Assembly (NCBI GenBank): GCA_900617975.1
Contig: UZAE01012467.1
Span: 6,440 to 40,353, forward strand
Reading direction: 5' to 3'
From: Rodentolepis nana
Lineage: Eukaryota; Platyhelminthes; Cestoda; Cyclophyllidea; Hymenolepididae
DNA: 33,914 nucleotides
Part shown: positions 32,776 through 33,914 of the stretch, one piece after another
Layout: the number at the start of each line of letters is the position of its first letter
Numbering within the stretch: position 1 is the stretch's first letter
Program-made: the position numbers and the translations under genes
The notes under the pieces: model-generated
Database searches by the model: none
Seen by the model: only the letters and a program-made list of their open reading frames with translations
Told to the model about the DNA's origin: nothing

Positions 32776-33099
32776 TTATTTATTTCAAATGGCAGGCATT
32801 ATGATAGGTATCATTAGCCCTTTAGTTGACTTCGGGCTACACAGAGGGGAGGAGGAACATCCAACTGGTAAGAAGTCGAGAGGGGGAAGAATAATGATTC
32901 ACAGACGTAAAAGAGACAGACGGACACAAAGGTAGAGGAAAAGGTGAGGTGAATACTGTGGAATTATTCGAATATGAAATTCAATAGGGTCATGGTAGTT
33001 TGAAGTCCGAAGTCAACTGCCGATTTATAGACTTTTTTGCCGTATGAGAATACGTTGCCCAGGGTGCACCACGTGGAGGTAAGTCTATCGCACACCCCT
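32776..33099 (-). repeat. SINE-like repeat, copy 8 (full length, 324 bp)
   Basis: It is flanked by the perfect 14-bp duplication ACTATTGTCGTAGT at 32762-32775 and 33100-33113. On the plus strand it starts with TTATTTATTTC and ends GGAGGTAAGTCTATCGCAC. The 3' hairpin reads TGATACCTATCA on the element's own strand, with a changed loop and an intact stem. Confidence 0.93.
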
Positions 33100-33113
33100 A
33101 CTATTGTCGTAGT

Positions 33114-33705
33114 AATAAATCAAATTTTGCTTATGCTGTATTATCAGTAAGTAATTGCCAAATACTGAGAATGAAAAATGTGGTTCGTTTGAGCAATTTT
33201 TTATTGAAGCTTTTGAGATATTTTAAAGACAATGGATTTCTGTCTTTGTTTGCTAATTGCTAAGGTATTAGCGCGTTACTAAGGTAACGATTTAGCCGGA
33301 ATGGAAAGGTAGGTAAGACCTACATTTTATGACATTACATTGCAATGAATATGCAAGACGATAAGAACTGTGTGGCTAAACTAACTTTTTTGCTTTTGTT
33401 TGTTGGAAATGGCCATTCGTAAGCGTGCTTCCACAACTTCAATGTCGATTCGGATTTATTTTTGCTCTATACCATTAATTACCATACTTCAACAATGTGG
33501 GGATCCATGGCAATAGCATTCCTAGAATAAGTGGTATTTTTTAACTCTATTGAATAGTAAATCTCTTCAACTTATCAATTTCAAATGTGCCGTGGTGGAA
33601 GAGCGGCTTTAAGATGAAATTTCCTAATATGCTACACTGATATGGCAGAATCGTCGATTCACTCAACAATTCATAAAGCCAGACGCTCAAATTCTCCATT
33701 TTATA
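33114..33705. other. Intergenic, no gene seen
   Basis: AT-rich sequence without a recognisable coding region or repeat. Confidence 0.5.
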
Positions 33706-33914
33706 TTTACTTATATCAAATGGCAGACGTTTTTATAATTATCATTAGCCCTTAGTTGACCTCAGGCTTCACAGAGGGGAGGAACATCAAAACGAGAAAA
33801 CAGTGGAGATGGGGAAGAAGAAGAGTGATTCAACGATGTAAAAGAGAGGCAGACAGACACAACTTCAGCGAAAGGGTGAGGTGAGTACTGTGGAAGTGGT
33901 CGAATATGACATAC
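33706..33914 (-). repeat. SINE-like repeat, copy 9 (cut by window end)
   Basis: It starts with the AT tail and GGCAGACGTTTTTATAATTA, continues through GGCTTCACAGAGGGGAGG and GTGAGTACTGTGGAAGTGG, and reaches GAATATGACATAC at the last base. The head would lie outside the window, so completeness and duplication cannot be judged. Confidence 0.88.

Noticed and set aside
1..33914. CRISPR arrays, bacterial operons or phage-like systems
   Set aside because: The window is eukaryotic, with spliced genes and retroposons; no regularly spaced short repeats with unique spacers are present.

Overview
This is an AT-rich eukaryotic window with low gene density. Its genes are split by short introns (38-148 bp) and by some very long ones, all with GT-AG ends. 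Gene content and style point to a parasitic flatworm, most likely a tapeworm: 38- and 40-bp introns, an intronless divergent rhodopsin-like GPCR, a divergent 14-3-3, microsatellites, and many pure G or C runs. The species cannot be fixed from the sequence.

Layout. Positions 1-4611 hold no recognisable gene, only repeat copies and G-rich tracts. A mariner transposon (4614-5906) is complete except for one frameshift. A single-exon GPCR lies on the minus strand at 7114-8445. From 23357 leftward on the minus strand runs TRMT1, the tRNA guanine-26 N2-dimethyltransferase. Four exons were rebuilt here (22861-23357, 21449-21641, 21174-21359, 12498-12708). Intron 3 is about 8.5 kb and contains an assembly gap of 198 N. 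The 3' end of TRMT1 was not found, so the GPCR and the mariner may lie inside a further TRMT1 intron. Positions 23358-28851 are mostly noncoding, with one 107-codon ORF and one small possible membrane peptide. A 14-3-3 gene (minus, 28852-29662, two exons) and a CFAP97/hemingway-type cilium protein gene (plus, 30861-32318, four exons) are divergent, about 1.2 kb apart.

The clearest structure outside genes is a dispersed repeat family of about 313-326 bp with nine copies in this window. Five copies are full length, and each is flanked by a target-site duplication of 12-15 bp. They end in an AT-rich (ATAA)-like tail. This is the signature of a LINE-mobilised SINE-like retroposon. The family has a conserved 5' fold, an ACTTACCTCC block that is a perfect splice donor when read antisense, and a conserved 3' hairpin. 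I cannot assign it to a named family.

The genes are not obviously linked in function: tRNA modification, signalling reception, phosphoserine-binding adaptor, cilium assembly. The window is an ordinary stretch of a repeat-rich flatworm chromosome with a compact divergent gene pair at its right end.
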